Assembly: GCF_037975245.1 (NCBI RefSeq)
Contig: NC_092570.1
Span: forward strand, 19,233,418 to 19,297,417
Length of the DNA: 64,000 nt
Direction of reading: 5' to 3'
DNA from: Apostichopus japonicus
Lineage: Eukaryota > Echinodermata > Holothuroidea > Aspidochirotida > Stichopodidae
Positions within the stretch are counted from its first letter, which is position 1. The number at the start of each line of letters is the position of its first letter. A model generated the notes under the pieces. It saw only the letters and a program-made list of their open reading frames with translations, was not told the origin of the DNA and made no database searches. Of this stretch, positions 61,791-64,000 are shown in pieces. A program made the translations under genes and the position numbers.

Positions 61791-64000
61791 TTTCGTAAAA
61801 CGAAACAAAATTTATTTGCTCTTTCTTTGCCTCTGTACAAATAGTTTCCAAGATGCACAAAGATAAATTTATATTTTTTTTTCTCGTTAAAGTGCTGAGA
61901 TTTAAAAGAAAAAATATATTTAGTAGCTTATACACTGACAAATTGATCATTGATAATTTGGAGACAGTTCGCGGGTTGCAATATTTATCATCATTATGAA
62001 TAACGATCGCCATTATTGTGCTATATATGCATATGCATTTGTTCGTGGAGTTTTCAACAAATTAAATCGATGCTCGTACATTTTAGCGTTGTTATAATTT
62101 TCTTCTATTACAATAGGAAAAAATAGTTACATTGTATGTCGCTCTTATTAAAAATCTATAACGATGTATCAAATAAGTATTGTTACGCTATGTACAAAGA
62201 ACAAGAAACGTACGGGAGTCCGTTACGTCACAAGTAGCCTACATCTCAATGTACGAATGGCCACAGTTGGTGACACTATGGGTGTAAACCACTGAACTGC
62301 GAGAACATGGAAGGATGATAAACATTCACAGTTCGAACAGTTCAATGCGACCGAAATCCACACTACGCGGCCATTTTGCTTAGCTCAAGAAATCCCGGCG
62401 TGCCGTCGTTACATGACATGCCGATCTGTATGAAAACACGCATCAATCAAATTGAGGATTGTTAAAAGTAAAGAAAAATCCCCACACTCGTTTGTGTGAA
62501 ACTTTTGGGGCAATTTGGTTGTTGCTATGTCCGGCGGAGGGGTGGAAGTGAGGAGATGGGGATGGGTTGAACTAATTCCCTTGTGGGGTCCAGGATACTG
62601 TCCAGCTGGGAGGGTCCTGAGGGGGAAACCCCGGAGGCTCCACAAAAATGGTCATGATGAAAACATGGAATGCATTAGCATATCAGACATTTCGATCAGG
62701 CTGGGTGCTGGGGAGAGAGAGTCGGAACAACACTTCTGGAGGAGGGAAATATACCATTTTTGCCACATCCCATTTGGTGTTGCAAAATTTTAGCGACCAT
62801 GTGCCGCCCACCTCCCTCCTTGTGACGCCAAGTGCATTATATCATGGATATGCATGTAAAATCTAGCGCCGGCGCGTGGCGGGGTCCACAGATCCGCTGA
62901 AGACCCTCTGGTGGCCGGGAACCAGGGAGTAGGCCTAACTCGGGGCCAGAACGCTCTGCAAATTGGGGTAGTTTAGAGGCATGGACTGAAATTGAACGCC
63001 CGATAAATGGTCAGCGGCATAAGGTCCAGGGGCCAGATGTAGGGCTCCTGGTGGAGTCTAGGCAGTGGTGCTCAGATGGTCTTCCCACGGGTGAAGACCC
63101 CGAAAGTTCTACAAAAATGAATATTTTAGCGGCATGAATTGCACTGAAATTGAGAGTTAGCCCGAGTTCCAGTGGCATCAAGGGGGCCCGAGTTAGAGCC
63201 TTTGTGTTATGTAACACGTGCTCCCCTGTCCTTGGTAGGTATTGTAGAGCTTAAGTATAGTGGAGACAACCCTGGGTTCGGGGGACCAGCATACGTAGGT
63301 ATAGGTAAATCGCGAAGGTACACATCTTCAGGAAACGTCATTGCTCACATATACACCGACAACAAGAAGAGAAATAACGGGAATTTCAGTAATGTTTTAC
63401 GTCATCATATTAAATGTAAAAACAAAACACCTAAACGTTACGGCTTGAAAATAATCTCATAACATAATGACTTAAGGTAAATCGAGAGGGTTAAACATGA
63501 AAAAAATGTCAGCTTATATCAGTAGCGACGCATTACATGTTGACTATAGATTTGATCACAAGGTCTCACATGAGAGTGAAGACTTTTTTTCTATAGGTAC
63601 ATAGGCTTGTCCGTCATCGGATTGTAACTTATGATTGGGTAAAAGCACACATTATGTATTCGTACTTGACAATCATTACGAGTTCCTGCTAAATCTGATA
63701 TATAACTGTGACAGCTAGGTTTTCAAATACTTATATATGCGGCCAATGATGCAACAGTTTGATACCACGACAAAATACCTTGGATGATAAAGGCTATATA
63801 CCTAACTACACATTAAAACAAAATATGCTGGGCATGTTTTTTTAGCTAACACTGGGCATATTTGTATCATACTAATTATTTGGTAATTTGTTTGCCCAAC
63901 TTTGGTTGTGTATCTGCCCACCTGCTACGAAACTGTGACGAAATGTCATTGACAATAAAGACAATGTACTTACTACACTTTAGAAGCGTTTGGCACTTTT
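61791..64000. other. Downstream flank with probable transposon debris
   Basis: No AATAAA is close to the receptor stop. From about 62510 to 63230 the sequence is clearly GC-richer, with GGGGGAAACCCCGGAG, TCTACAAAAATG and CACAAAAATGG phrases and two similar GGCATG(A/G)A(T/C)TG..CTGAAATTGA segments (about 62980 and 63132). This looks like an old DNA-transposon remnant, not a gene. The last 800 bp are AT-rich and featureless. Confidence 0.45.

Overview
This is eukaryotic nuclear DNA, most likely from a marine deuterostome and plausibly an echinoderm such as a sea cucumber. It is AT-rich, full of TA microsatellites, long C/G homopolymers, foldback MITE-like elements and tRNA-derived repeats, and has very little coding sequence. 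The taxon is inferred from the general texture and from a pair of divergent, intronless rhodopsin-like receptors of the kind that expand in echinoderm genomes. No single marker proves it, and no bacterial-style operons are present.

Layout. 1-3.8 kb: non-coding, with one TA array. 3.8-4.85 kb: a decayed non-LTR retrotransposon 3' end on the minus strand, recognised by a FADD reverse-transcriptase box. 4.9 and 10.7 kb: two copies of one short foldback repeat. 7.5 kb: a minisatellite. 14.7-15.5 kb: a purine satellite with 26 copies of GGAGAC followed by 95 copies of GGAGA. 19.0 kb: a foldable tRNA-like gene or SINE head (minus). 19.9-20.2 kb: a foldback element. 21.6-22.2 kb: a minus-strand 5' UTR exon plus an exon encoding a signal peptide, both with good splice sites. 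25.35 kb: a candidate hammerhead ribozyme (minus) beside TA arrays. 29.2-30.0 kb: a 44-bp minisatellite. 31.6-32.1 kb: a degenerate longer-period repeat. 41.05-42.38 kb: a hAT-like non-autonomous transposon with a second hAT-like element nested inside it. 45.7 and 50.7 kb: two more foldbacks. 49.8 kb: a second tRNA-derived SINE-like unit.

The only complete genes I can support are two paralogous single-exon class A GPCRs, arranged head to head: 52.1-53.1 kb (minus) and 60.8-61.8 kb (plus), with about 7.6 kb between their starts. Both replace the DRY motif with YKY, lack the NPxxY proline and lack the aminergic Asp3.32. They are probably orphan or chemosensory-type membrane receptors. The full CRE palindrome TGACGTCA and RFX X-box-like palindromes both recur through the window more often than base composition predicts.
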